A stretch of 64,000 bases of DNA from assembly GCF_029867415.1 (NCBI RefSeq), contig NC_081185.1, forward strand, positions 68,147,156 through 68,211,155. Direction: 5' to 3'. Made by a program: the position numbers and the translations under genes. The stretch is from Vicia villosa. Its lineage: Eukaryota > Streptophyta > Magnoliopsida > Fabales > Fabaceae. Below, piece by piece: positions 49,846 through 61,315 of the stretch; the first letter of the stretch is position 1, and every line of letters begins with the position of its first letter. The notes under the pieces were generated by a model. That model did no database searches and had not been told where the DNA came from. It was given only the letters and a program-made list of their open reading frames with translations.

Positions 49846-50756
49846 TGTAGCAAGCTGCCCTAAAAATTAAAGGTTTTTTAGAGTCGCCACCTATTCTACC
49901 AGGGCGAATAGGAAACCCTACGTAGTTTAAAGATTTCAGGGTAAGATTATTATAATCAGGTCAAGGGAAGGTGTTAGGCACCCTTAACCCTTTCCTAAGG
50001 TTTTGAATTGAGAGGCAGAGGTTTATGGCTAAAATTATTAAGATTTAATAGCTAAAGAAATGAAAAGGGTGAATGGCAAGATTTGAACCTGATTAGAATT
50101 TTGAGGAAGGGGACTCGCCTTGTTGCCAAGTGCCTACGTACCTCCTTATGGAGGATCAGAGTCTACGTAGTTCGGGGCAGGGTTGTACGCCTTAGAAATT
50201 GATATGAATTGGTTTGAAGGTATTTTGAGTTACCTTATCGTAGTTTTGAAATGCAAAGTTCGCAAGGTATTTTGAATTACCTTATCGTAGTTTTGAAAAT
50301 CGCAGTATTGAAGAGATGAGTTTTGAGTGTTTTAAGTGGCGTACAACCCTGATTTAATATGTTACCGTTAGTTGCGATGATCAATAGGTTTGATCACCAT
50401 AGTTAACGGATTGAATGAAGGATTGCTAACCATTCTAATTAATAGATTCAATTATCACGAATAACAAATGAATGTATTTTAAGTAATTATTAATTTATCG
50501 TTATCCCTTATAATCAATAGGTTTGATTACAAATACTAACGAATTTGATATAGAGGAAATTCTAATCATCGTAACCAATAGATTTGGTTAAAACCATTTA
50601 GCAAAATAAGCTTACTTGAATTATATTTGATTAAATAATTAAATGACCGATTATTACCCATCGCGACCAATAGATTTAGTCGAAACGAATAATAAATTAA
50701 ATCCTAATATTTCGGCCAAATGGCCAGTGGGATTGGGCAAACCCTAATGCATTGAT
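49846..50756 (-). mobile_element. Ogre-like 5' LTR, cut by the SIRE-like array
   Basis: Matches 39666-40570 closely. It stops after ATGCATTGAT, where the matching LTR continues AACCTATCTAGGG, and the SIRE-like LTR begins. The rest of this LTR lies outside the window. Confidence 0.93.
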
Positions 50757-52287
50757 TGTGAATACAAGATTACACTCAAAGAGGTTTTTGATTTATGGCA
50801 AACTCAAATGAGCATTCAAACAACAAGGAGGAATCAGAAAAGCAAAGCATTTGATCACTCATGAAAGCACAAGGTGATCCACTATGCATATAAGTCGACT
50901 TAACACAAGCGGGACATGAAAAATGCAGAAAATCAGCAGTTAGGTCGACCTACTGTCAACCTAGGTCGACCTAAAATGAAGGAAAATCCATATATCTCTG
51001 CTAGGTCGACTCACAGACCATTTAGGTCGACTCAAAATGAAGAAATCTTCACATCAGTCTGCTAGGTCGACCTACATGGCAACTAGGTCGACCTAATCTG
51101 TGAAAATGTCCCCAGAATGCATCAGAAGAGGATTCTGGTCGACCTACTCCTTCAACAGGTCGACCTAACTGAGAGAAAAATTCTGCAAGCTCTGTTAGGT
51201 CGACCTAAGCACTACAAGTGGTCGACCTAACTGATCAAGAAAGTTCAAAAATCAGTTTTTCTTGGTTCTAACTGCTATGCAATCATATATATTGTGCAAG
51301 GGTAATTATTCAAGCAACACCAACGACTGAAAGATACATAAACGCTTCTCATCTTCGTTCTTCATCATCTCCAACACAATTACACATAATCATTCTTGCG
51401 TTGCGGGTTAGTGATGAGTTCGATAACGTCCATGGAACGGAATTGAAGATTCCTAGTGGGTGAAGGTTTGTGGGGTTTGTTGGTGAATAAAATCTGCGGG
51501 TTTTGTCCTCCACGACGGGTGGTTCTTGGGGGTTTTTATCAAGAGGCGTTCATTGAGGATTCGGCTGAGTGTAACGATTGAGGAACGGGGAGTTCAAGGA
51601 ATCAAGACACTGCAGAAGGGAATCAAAGTGAAGCTCTTGGATAACCTTGATCTGGCTCAAGATTAAGGGGGAAGAAGATTCAAAGGATCGACATAATTGG
51701 TTTATCGTTTATCGCTTTGTTATCTTCTTTGTATATACTACTTTCAACATTAATGAAAGATTACCCAATTTCAATTTGGAATTGGGGGCAGACGTAGTCG
51801 TAGCGAGGACGATCGACGAACTGCCTAAACAAATATCGTGTTCTTGTCGCTTTTACTTTCTCTTTTACTTTCTGTTCATAATTGGTTATAAGTGCAAAAT
51901 TGATCAACAATTCAAGTGTTAAAATTGTGAATTAAAATTCTGCACAAACATCACAATTCACCACAACTTGAATCACTATCAATTTGAACCTATCACCAAG
52001 TGTTTGTGTTTTTGCTTAATCCAATCTTACTGCATTGCAAATCAAAGTTGTCAATCTAGAAGTTAATTGGATTTCAGTTGTTAAACGTATTGGTTAGCTA
52101 TCATATAACTTCACCATCAATTCCACTTACTATTTGGTTTTGAAACACATACGACCTTTGCAATAGCGGTCCAGAATAGACGCAAGTCGATTCAGAACCG
52201 CTTTCGCTCAAGTCTGTAGAAAAATCTGTAAAAACTTAGTGAGATCTATTCACCCCCCCCTCTAGATCTATAGGCCAGCGTCTAACA
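50757..52287 (+). mobile_element. SIRE-like array, LTR 1 (1531 bp)
   Basis: Starts TGTGAATACAAGATTACAC and ends GGCCAGCGTCTAACA before a primer site. No difference from LTR 2 (56955-58485) was seen. The upstream third is packed with GTCGAC palindromes. A TATA-like TCATATATATTGTGC lies near 51283. An 8-9-base C run at 52252-52260 precedes the end. A 91-codon frame at 51647 lies in the LTR and is not supported as a gene. Confidence 0.93.
50890..51240 (+). promoter_or_regulatory. Cluster of AGGTCGACCT palindromes in U3
   Basis: About eleven GTCGAC cores in 350 bases, most inside the 10-12-bp palindrome (T)AGGTCGACCT(A), with variants AGGTCGACTCA and TGGTCGACCTA. They are spaced unevenly, often in pairs 15-25 bases apart, upstream of the TATA-like site. 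A U3 position suggests protein binding sites, but that is inference. Confidence 0.7.
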
Positions 52288-52289
52288 AG

Positions 52290-52302
52290 TGGCATCAAGA
52301 GC
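52290..52302 (+). other. Primer-binding site, variant
   Basis: TGGCATCAAGAGC follows the LTR end after two bases. It resembles TGGTATCAGAGC with two changes. The same site is present at 58488-58500. Confidence 0.75.
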
Positions 52303-52342
52303 TCTGGTTTATTCCGTGCTACGTGAAACACTTATTGGAAAG

Positions 52343-54081
52343 ATGGCTTCTGGACCTAAAGGGGCTCATAATAGAGCTCCAGTTTTCAACGGAGAAAACT
52401 ACGGCTATTGGAAGGATTGTATGTGTGTCCATATCAATGCAATTGATAGGAACATCTGGACAGCTATTGTCAATGGTCCATTTCAGATCACTATGACAAA
52501 TGCAGCTGGTGCAGTTGTTCCAAAACCAGAAGATACTTGGAATGCTGAAGATGAAAAGAAATATGCATACGATTGGAAAGCGAGAAACATTCTAATCTCA
52601 GCTCTAGGAGTTGATGAATACTATCGCGTTTCCCATTGTAGATCAGCTAAAGCTATGTGGGACACATTGCAAGTTGCCCACGAGGGAACGGATGATGTCA
52701 AACTAGCTAGGATCAATACGTTAACTCAAGAGTTCGAACTTTTCCACATGGAAGATGGTGAAACCATCGAAAGCATGCAGAAAAGATTCGTTCACCTGAA
52801 AAATCGATTAAATTCTCTTGATAGACCTGTTTCAATGCAGTTGCTACTAACAAAATCTTAAGGTGTTTGAACAGGGAATGGCAGCCCAAAGTTACAGCAA
52901 TTAAGGAAGCAAATGATCTCAACACTTTAGACATTACCACTCTTTTTGGTAAACTAGAGGAACATGAACAGCATCTTAAATGCCTTGACATGCATGAGAA
53001 GAGGACAAAGAAAGAAAAGAACATGGAGAAAGAGGTAGAGAAGAAGTCAATAGCTCTAAAAGCTTCGAGCTCCAAGACCTCAAAACGAGAGCCAAAGGAT
53101 AGTGACACAAGTGATGACGAAGACTCCGATGATGAGGAAATGGGACTGTTTGTGCGAAGATACAACAAATATCTAAAGAAAAATGGAGCAAAACATTCCG
53201 ACAAAGGATTGATCAACTATAGAAAGCAATCAAACATGTTCAAACAAGATGACGACAACAAAGGAAAGATCAAAGGTCTTTGCTTCAATTGTGGGAAAGC
53301 CGGTCACTACAAACCGGATTGTCCATACCTTAAGAAAGAAAAGGAGAAGAACCAAAGCAAAGGTCATAACAAATCTAAAAGAGCTTACATAGCATGGGAA
53401 AGTGATTCATCTAGTGAAAGCTCGTCAAGCGATGAAGAAGAATCAGCAAACCTATGTTTCATGGCTCATCAAAACAAGAAAAAGAAAGCTGTAAGTCATC
53501 TTAAACCTGAACTCGTAGATAAGGTATCTCATTCTCAACTAAAACTTGCTTTTGAAGAATTACATAGAGATGCAATTAAAGCTTTCAAACTTTTGGACTC
53601 AAATAAGAAAATATTTTCATATCTTGAATCAAAAGTTGAGAAAACCGAAAGGGATATGGAAGCTTTAAAACAATCTATGCTAGACATTCAAAAGGACAAA
53701 GTTGAATTAGATCCTACATCATGGTTTGGTTGTGAGACATGTCACATTTGGCAAAAAGAAGTGAGAGATCTAAAAGCCAAGTTAGACAAGGCTCTACAAC
53801 CAAAAGTGACTTTTGCGGTTGATCCAAACAAGTTCAAAAGATCGTATACTCCTTTATATAGTAAATACACTTTTGTACCAAAAGTATCAACTAGCAAAAC
53901 TCCATATTCTCATCATATTACCTGTCATTATTGTTGCAAAAAGGGACATACCATTGAAAAATGCAAATTTAGGAGAATTTTAGTTCCTAAAGGAGTATTT
54001 CAATGGTTGCCTAAGTGCAACAAATTGTGTACTCACCATCCAGGACCCAATGAAGATTGGGGACCTTCCACTCTAATTTAA
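52343..54081 (+). pseudogene. SIRE-like copia gag with one frameshift (copy 1)
   Basis: The first frame starts at the Met at 52343 (MASGPKGAHNRAPVFNGENY), contains a DUF4219/UBN2-type capsid region (YGYWKDCMCVHINAID, KAMWDTLQVAHEGTDDVK) and stops at 52861. The second frame continues the same protein from about 52835 to 54081 with NREWQPKVTAIKEANDLNTL, an acidic Ser/Asp linker, a zinc knuckle (CFNCGKAGHYKPDC), a coiled-coil region, and a second knuckle (CHYCCKKGHTIEKC). A one-base deletion near 52833 best explains the break. The Met at 52289 is rejected because it lies in the primer site. Programmed frameshifting is not excluded but no known slippery site is evident. Confidence 0.88.
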
Positions 54082-54774
54082 TCTCGCAGGAAAAGTGTCT
54101 TGACATCGCCGAACGGTGGTAGTTCCTTGATAGATGGTGCTCAAGACACATATAGGAAGACATACAAATTTTGGTATGTCATCTATGAAGACAGTTTGAA
54201 GAATCATACTTGGCAAAGGAAATGTAGGTGTCCTAGCCATAGCAAATGTATGAGATACATTACAAATACAGATATTCCGAGAAACACATAGGACGCAGTA
54301 CTTGATGTGCAAATTGGCAAGTTGCATTGCAAAGAGATTTTAAACCTATTCTTAGCAGAATATTGTTTGGGACTATGTCCCGCATCCGGGAGAACATCGA
54401 GTAATTGATACTAGATAAGTTTTTCGCAAGAATCAACCTGTGAAACATTCCATCAAAACAATTCATTATCAAATCTAGGAGTATGGCACACTGACAAGAA
54501 GACTCCACACAAATGATGACAAAACACCTACATATTGAGAAAGCGGTAACATGTTTATTGTTCACTTCCAAAAATTTTGTTGATGCTATAATATGCTATC
54601 AATTAACATGCTTATAGTGACTTCATGTGCTCTTATCTACTCTTCTCAAATACTTATGTATATGTGTTCATCATTTCATTCATAACATACAATGGTTGTG
54701 CATTCAAGCAAATGACAAAACAAAAATACATCATATAGAAACATTTCTAAGGCATTTTCATCATTGAAAGCAAC
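54082..54774 (+). other. Non-coding spacer with protease trace
   Basis: Near 54105-54155 a few codons resemble the copia protease motif region (FLD..CSRH) with stops in every frame. The rest, to 54774, shows no integrase, reverse transcriptase or RNase H motif. All of pol is therefore missing. Confidence 0.6.
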
Positions 54775-54985
54775 TTAGGTCGACCTACCCTGTATTTGAG
54801 TCGACCTACATAAGAAGGTTCTTTAGAAAAACCAAAAAGGGCCAGTTGCGTCGACCTACTCACAAATTAGGTCGAACTAATTTGGTTATTTGTATTGTTA
54901 CTTCTGTTAGGTCGACCCAGCTTCACTTTAGGTCGACCTACTGCGTAAACTTTTCTATATTTGGGCCTGTTAGGTCGACCCGACC
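54775..54985 (+). promoter_or_regulatory. Second GTCGAC palindrome cluster, before ORF2
   Basis: About seven GTCGAC-type cores in 210 bases, in TAGGTCGACCTA and TAGGTCGACCC forms, ending some 140 bases before the ORF2 start codon at 55119. One core near 54876 reads GTCGAAC here but GTCGACC in copy 2. It could be an internal promoter for ORF2. Confidence 0.5.
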
Positions 54986-55118
54986 CAATGTCATGCATTC
55001 AAAACATTCCATTCTTGCATTCCCTCTCATTCTCATCTCTTTTGGTACGGCTAACCCTAATTCCTCAAACTCTAAACTATCAAAAATCATCCCTCTCTCA
55101 CTCAAAGCATCTCCAATC

Positions 55119-56540
55119 ATGCCTCCAAAATCAAGAAAAGGAAAGGAAATTGCTTCCAGTTCATCATCTCAACCGGTAAGTGCTCTTGTTCATCCTGATT
55201 GTATAGAAAACTTTGAGAAGTGGCAGATGAAAAGGAAAATTGTTAAGCAATATACTTATGATCCAAATCTTGTCGAAAACATGCATATCCCTGATGTCGC
55301 TGCGTTAATTGAACATCAAAATATTCATCCCTTATTGCAATGTGATACCCCGTACTGTGAGAATACCGTTAGGGCTTTCTATGCAGGATTTACAAAAGGA
55401 GACGGTTGTAACTTCCGTTTCAAAATGGGATCTAGATCGCATGTTGTTGACAAACGGGTCTGGATTAGTATTTTTGGTCTGACAATCGTTGGTGATGAAC
55501 TCCGTATGGTAGACGGGGATGTACCGGGAAACTATGATCATGAGGCCTACATGAAGTCAATCCTCAAAGATCCTTCCGTATTTGATAGACCAAATGAAAC
55601 AATAACAGCTGGTCATTTGAAGCGAGATCCTAGACTCTTGAACTGGGTAACCTCAAGAATCATTCGACCAAGGGCTGGAGGATATTCAAGAATTGAAAGA
55701 AATGAAGTGGTGCTCATGTATCTGCTGCAAAACAGAACGCGTTTACACTGGCCTCACTTCCTTGCTGCTAAGTTTCATGAAGTCAAACAGAAAACTACAG
55801 CCCTATGTTATGGTTCAATCATTCAAACAATTGTCAATCACTTTGGTATGCGACTTGATCACTTACACTACACTCGCGTACATCAATCCCAGGAATTCTC
55901 ACAAACCACCTTGACTCTTATGGGATATCATTGGAATCCTGTGAGGAAGACATATTATCTCATTCAAAAAGGAACAGGGAAGGTTATCTACAACTATGAT
56001 GATCCTACGGAGTTTGGAAACAATGTAGGAAATGAGGAAGAGGGAAACGATCAAGAAATAGCAAATGAGGAGGATCAAACCATGGAAGACATAGCTCATG
56101 ACACAGATCCAAATTGGCAATATGTTCTGTCTCAACAGGAAGAAGTTCCTTGGGGATACACTGCTCCACCTCCTCCTGATCAATCTAACATAATATCTAT
56201 GCTTGAAGCTATGCAACTTCAACAACAGCAGAACTTTGAAACTCAACAGCTTCAATTTCAAACGATGCAGCAGCTTCAACAAGATAGATATGAGGAACAA
56301 CAACGGCAATACCATTCTCTGTACGGCTTGGTTCAGGAACAAAGGAACGACTTTGAGACGTTTGCATCCAACTCCATATTGAGGCAGAATCAGTTTGAGG
56401 AAACGGCATTGCATCGTCATGCTAACATCAGCCAGAGCTTCAACACTCTTAACATGTCTGTGCTGGATTTGTTGGAACAGGTTGAAGAAGATCGACCTCA
56501 CACATTTCAAAGAGGAAGAGGAAGAAGGGGCAGGCGTTAA
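55119..56540 (+). CDS. ORF2: plant transposon protein-like, 473 codons (copy 1)
   Basis: Intact frame from the Met at 55119 (MPPKSRKGKEIASSSSSQPV). The frame is open upstream to 54846, but that part is translated palindrome DNA. Residues about 35-250 resemble the plant-specific 'putative plant transposon protein' domain (RAFYAGFTKGDGCNFRF, KRVWISIFGL, RNEVVLMYLLQNRTRLHWPH). Residues 303-325 are acidic, 360-412 form a Gln-rich probable coiled coil, and the tail is basic (RGRGRRGRR), suggesting nucleic-acid binding or nuclear targeting. It replaces pol downstream of gag. It has none of the motifs of reverse transcriptase, integrase or RNase H. Its function is unknown; an accessory or regulatory role for the element is possible. 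Confidence 0.8.
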   Translation: MPPKSRKGKEIASSSSSQPVSALVHPDCIENFEKWQMKRKIVKQYTYDPNLVENMHIPDVAALIEHQNIHPLLQCDTPYCENTVRAFYAGFTKGDGCNFRFKMGSRSHVVDKRVWISIFGLTIVGDELRMVDGDVPGNYDHEAYMKSILKDPSVFDRPNETITAGHLKRDPRLLNWVTSRIIRPRAGGYSRIERNEVVLMYLLQNRTRLHWPHFLAAKFHEVKQKTTALCYGSIIQTIVNHFGMRLDHLHYTRVHQSQEFSQTTLTLMGYHWNPVRKTYYLIQKGTGKVIYNYDDPTEFGNNVGNEEEGNDQEIANEEDQTMEDIAHDTDPNWQYVLSQQEEVPWGYTAPPPPDQSNIISMLEAMQLQQQQNFETQQLQFQTMQQLQQDRYEEQQRQYHSLYGLVQEQRNDFETFASNSILRQNQFEETALHRHANISQSFNTLNMSVLDLLEQVEEDRPHTFQRGRGRRGRR

Positions 56541-56940
56541 GACATATCGTTATCATATCATCATTTCATTGCATTTCATGCCATTAAGTTTCCTTTTTGT
56601 TTTGTTTTGTTGTTAAAAACATTATATGATGTAGTACTCTATGTCCTCTTTTATAATTCTCGTGAACTACTATGTATGTTGTTAGCTTGCTTTAAAACAT
56701 GTTATCTATCTCTATGACTACTAGTATTCTTTATTTTTCTTGTTTCTCTCCTACTCTGCTCTCCTTGTTTCTCTTTTTGATGTTGTCAAAGGGGGAGATA
56801 GATACAATAGATGCTGAGTGTACGGGGGAGCCTTGGTGAGAGATTGCCCTGTTGAGAGATAGATGCTGGATGTACGGGGGAGCTCTTTTGAGTCCTTGTC
56901 ACTTACTACCAAAGCTTTTGAGTATTGGTTTGCCATCATC
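56541..56940 (+). other. 3' untranslated region of the SIRE-like unit
   Basis: T-rich non-coding DNA containing a first purine-rich motif (GTCAAAGGGGGAGATAGATA, about 56787) and two GTACGGGGGAGC motifs. A similar AATGACAAAGGGGGAGA motif precedes the 3' end of the element at 25092-30214, supporting a common lineage. Confidence 0.65.
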
Positions 56941-56954
56941 AAAAAGGGGGAGTT
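56941..56954 (+). other. Polypurine tract
   Basis: AAAAAGGGGGAGTT directly before LTR 2. The third LTR has AAAAAGGGGGAGTA at the same place. Confidence 0.9.
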
Positions 56955-58485
56955 TGTGAATACAAGATTACACTCAAAGAGGTTTTTGATTTATGGCAAA
57001 CTCAAATGAGCATTCAAACAACAAGGAGGAATCAGAAAAGCAAAGCATTTGATCACTCATGAAAGCACAAGGTGATCCACTATGCATATAAGTCGACTTA
57101 ACACAAGCGGGACATGAAAAATGCAGAAAATCAGCAGTTAGGTCGACCTACTGTCAACCTAGGTCGACCTAAAATGAAGGAAAATCCATATATCTCTGCT
57201 AGGTCGACTCACAGACCATTTAGGTCGACTCAAAATGAAGAAATCTTCACATCAGTCTGCTAGGTCGACCTACATGGCAACTAGGTCGACCTAATCTGTG
57301 AAAATGTCCCCAGAATGCATCAGAAGAGGATTCTGGTCGACCTACTCCTTCAACAGGTCGACCTAACTGAGAGAAAAATTCTGCAAGCTCTGTTAGGTCG
57401 ACCTAAGCACTACAAGTGGTCGACCTAACTGATCAAGAAAGTTCAAAAATCAGTTTTTCTTGGTTCTAACTGCTATGCAATCATATATATTGTGCAAGGG
57501 TAATTATTCAAGCAACACCAACGACTGAAAGATACATAAACGCTTCTCATCTTCGTTCTTCATCATCTCCAACACAATTACACATAATCATTCTTGCGTT
57601 GCGGGTTAGTGATGAGTTCGATAACGTCCATGGAACGGAATTGAAGATTCCTAGTGGGTGAAGGTTTGTGGGGTTTGTTGGTGAATAAAATCTGCGGGTT
57701 TTGTCCTCCACGACGGGTGGTTCTTGGGGGTTTTTATCAAGAGGCGTTCATTGAGGATTCGGCTGAGTGTAACGATTGAGGAACGGGGAGTTCAAGGAAT
57801 CAAGACACTGCAGAAGGGAATCAAAGTGAAGCTCTTGGATAACCTTGATCTGGCTCAAGATTAAGGGGGAAGAAGATTCAAAGGATCGACATAATTGGTT
57901 TATCGTTTATCGCTTTGTTATCTTCTTTGTATATACTACTTTCAACATTAATGAAAGATTACCCAATTTCAATTTGGAATTGGGGGCAGACGTAGTCGTA
58001 GCGAGGACGATCGACGAACTGCCTAAACAAATATCGTGTTCTTGTCGCTTTTACTTTCTCTTTTACTTTCTGTTCATAATTGGTTATAAGTGCAAAATTG
58101 ATCAACAATTCAAGTGTTAAAATTGTGAATTAAAATTCTGCACAAACATCACAATTCACCACAACTTGAATCACTATCAATTTGAACCTATCACCAAGTG
58201 TTTGTGTTTTTGCTTAATCCAATCTTACTGCATTGCAAATCAAAGTTGTCAATCTAGAAGTTAATTGGATTTCAGTTGTTAAACGTATTGGTTAGCTATC
58301 ATATAACTTCACCATCAATTCCACTTACTATTTGGTTTTGAAACACATACGACCTTTGCAATAGCGGTCCAGAATAGACGCAAGTCGATTCAGAACCGCT
58401 TTCGCTCAAGTCTGTAGAAAAATCTGTAAAAACTTAGTGAGATCTATTCACCCCCCCCTCTAGATCTATAGGCCAGCGTCTAACA
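56955..58485 (+). mobile_element. SIRE-like array, LTR 2 (shared middle LTR)
   Basis: Serves as the 3' LTR of unit 1 and the 5' LTR of unit 2. No difference from LTR 1 was seen by eye, while LTR 3 differs at about a dozen positions in its first 600 bases. It contains the same GTCGAC cluster at about 57088-57440 and the primer site at 58488. Confidence 0.93.
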
Positions 58486-58540
58486 AGTGGCATCAAGAGC
58501 TCTGGTTTATTCCGTGCTACGTGAAACACTTATTGGAAAG

Positions 58541-60279
58541 ATGGCTTCTGGACCTAAAGGGGCTCATAATAGAGCTCCAGTTTTCAACGGAGAAAACTAC
58601 GGCTATTGGAAGGATTGTATGTGTGTCCATATCAATGCAATTGATAGGAACATCTGGACAGCTATTGTCAATGGTCCATTTCAGATCACTATGACAAATG
58701 CAGCTGGTGCAGTTGTTCCAAAACCAGAAGATACTTGGAATGCTGAAGATGAAAAGAAATATGCATACGATTGGAAAGCGAGAAACATTCTAATCTCAGC
58801 TCTAGGAGTTGATGAATACTATCGCGTTTCCCATTGTAGATCAGCTAAAGCTATGTGGGACACATTGCAAGTTGCCCACGAGGGAACGGATGATGTCAAA
58901 CTAGCTAGGATCAATACGTTAACTCAAGAGTTCGAACTTTTCCACATGGAAGATGGTGAAACCATCGAAAGCATGCAGAAAAGATTCGTTCACCTGAAAA
59001 ATCGATTAAATTCTCTTGATAGACCTGTTTCAATGCAGTTGCTACTAACAAAATCTTAAGGTGTTTGAACAGGGAATGGCAGCCCAAAGTTACAGCAATT
59101 AAGGAAGCAAATGATCTCAACACTTTAGACATTACCACTCTTTTTGGTAAACTAGAGGAACATGAACAGCATCTTAAATGCCTTGACATGCATGAGAAGA
59201 GGACAAAGAAAGAAAAGAACATGGAGAAAGAGGTAGAGAAGAAGTCAATAGCTCTAAAAGCTTCGAGCTCCAAGACCTCAAAACGAGAGCCAAAGGATAG
59301 TGACACAAGTGATGACGAAGACTCCGATGATGAGGAAATGGGACTGTTTGTGCGAAGATACAACAAATATCTAAAGAAAAATGGAGCAAAACATTCCGAC
59401 AAAGGATTGATCAACTATAGAAAGCAATCAAACATGTTCAAACAAGATGACGACAACAAAGGAAAGATCAAAGGTCTTTGCTTCAATTGTGGGAAAGCCG
59501 GTCACTACAAACCGGATTGTCCATACCTTAAGAAAGAAAAGGAGAAGAACCAAAGCAAAGGTCATAACAAATCTAAAAGAGCTTACATAGCATGGGAAAG
59601 TGATTCATCTAGTGAAAGCTCGTCAAGCGATGAAGAAGAATCAGCAAACCTATGTTTCATGGCTCATCAAAACAAGAAAAAGAAAGCTGTAAGTCATCTT
59701 AAACCTGAACTCGTAGATAAGGTATCTCATTCTCAACTAAAACTTGCTTTTGAAGAATTACATAGAGATGCAATTAAAGCTTTCAAACTTTTGGCCTCAA
59801 ATAAGAAAATATTTTCATATCTTGAATCAAAAGTTGAGAAAACCGAAAGGGATATGGAAGCTTTAAAACAATCTATGCTAGACATTCAAAAGGACAAAGT
59901 TGAAATAGATCCTACATCATGGTTTGGTTGTGAGACATGTCACATTTGGCAAAAAGAAGTGAGAGATCTAAAAGCCAAGTTAGACAAGGCTCTACAACCA
60001 AAAGTGACTTTTGCGGTTGATCCAAACAAGTTCAAAAGATCGTATACTCCTTTATATAGTAAATACACTTTTGTACCAAAAGTATCAACTAGCAAAACTC
60101 CATATTCTCATCATATTACCTGTCATTATTGTTGCAAAAAGGGACATACCATTGAAAAATGCAAATTTAGGAGAATTTTAGTTCCTAAAGGAGTATTTCA
60201 ATGGTTGCCTAAGTGCAACAAATTGTGTACTCACCATCCAGGACCCAATGAAGATTGGGGACCTTCCACTCTAATTTAA
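58541..60279 (+). pseudogene. SIRE-like copia gag with the same frameshift (copy 2)
   Basis: Copy of the gag at 52343-54081, 6198 bases downstream. It has the same frame break at the equivalent position (stop at 59057-59059). Only two amino-acid differences were seen, Asp to Ala and Leu to Ile, both in the coil-rich part near 59795 and 59905. Both zinc knuckles are intact. The shared lesion predates the duplication or was spread by conversion. Confidence 0.88.
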
Positions 60280-61315
60280 TCTCGCAGGAAAAGTGTCTTG
60301 ACATCGCCGAACGGTGGTAGTTCCTTGATAGATGGTGCTCAAGACACATATAGGAAGACATACAAATTTTGGTATGTCATCTATGAAGACAGTTTGAAGA
60401 ATCATACTTGGCAAAGGAAATGTAGGTGTCCTAGCCATAGCAAATGTATGAGATACATTACAAATACAGATATTCCGAGAAATACATAGGACGCAGTACT
60501 TGATGTGCAAATTGGCAAGTTGCATTGTAAAGAGATTTTAAACCTATTCTTAGCAGAATATTGTTTGGGACTATGTCCCGCATCCGGGAGAACATCGAGT
60601 AATTGATACTAGATAAGTTTTTCGCAAGAATCAACCTGTGAAACATTCCATCAAAACAATTCATTATCAAATCTAGGAGTATGGCACACTGACAAGAAGA
60701 CTCCACACAATGATGACAAAACACCTACATATTGAGAAAGCGGTAACATGTTTATTGTTCACTTCCAAAAATTTTGTTGATGCTATAATATGCTATCAAT
60801 TAACATGCTTATAGTGACTTCATGTGCTCTTATCTACTCTTCTCAAATACTTATGTATATGTGTTCATCATTTCATTCATAACATACAATGGTTGTGCAT
60901 TCAAGCAAATGACAAAACAAAAATACATCATATAGAAACATTTCTAAGGCATTTTCATCATTGAAAGCAACTTAGGTCGACCTACCCTGTACTTGAGTCG
61001 ACCTACATAAGAAGGTTCTTTAGAAAAACCAAAAAGGGCCAGTTGCGTCGACCTACTCACAAATTAGGTCGACCTAATTTGGTTATTTGTATTGTTACTT
61101 CTGTTAGGTCGACCCAGCTTCACTTTAGGTCGACCTACTGCGTAAACTTTTCCATATTTGGGCCTGTTAGGTCGACCCGACCCAATGTCATGCATTCAAA
61201 ACATTCCATTCTTGCATTCCCTCTCATTCTCATCTCTTTTGGTACGGCTAACCCTAATTCCTCAAACTCTAAACTATCAAAAATCATCCCTCTCTCACTC
61301 AAAGCATCTCCAATC
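60280..61315 (+). other. Spacer and palindrome cluster, copy 2
   Basis: Equivalent to 54082-55118, with several substitutions and one missing A near 60710 that shortens the unit to 6197. The GTCGAC cluster lies at about 60972-61182 and keeps one core that is mutated in copy 1. Confidence 0.75.

Noticed and set aside
51647..51922. 91-codon frame in the array LTR
   Set aside because: It lies downstream of the TATA-like site within the LTR and has no recognisable domain. Its identity in the copies follows from LTR identity.
52713..53216. 167-codon minus-strand frame opposite gag
   Set aside because: Ser/Phe-rich antisense of the acidic and Lys-rich gag linker; no domain.
54846..55118. Upstream 91-codon extension of ORF2
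   Set aside because: It translates the GTCGAC palindrome cluster and flanking DNA and is low in conserved features. The Met at 55119 begins the conserved, Ser/Lys-rich N-terminus.
55899..56510. 203-codon minus-strand frame opposite ORF2, also in copy 2
   Set aside because: Shadow of the Gln-rich ORF2. It is Leu-rich because it reads CAA/CAG repeats in antisense.
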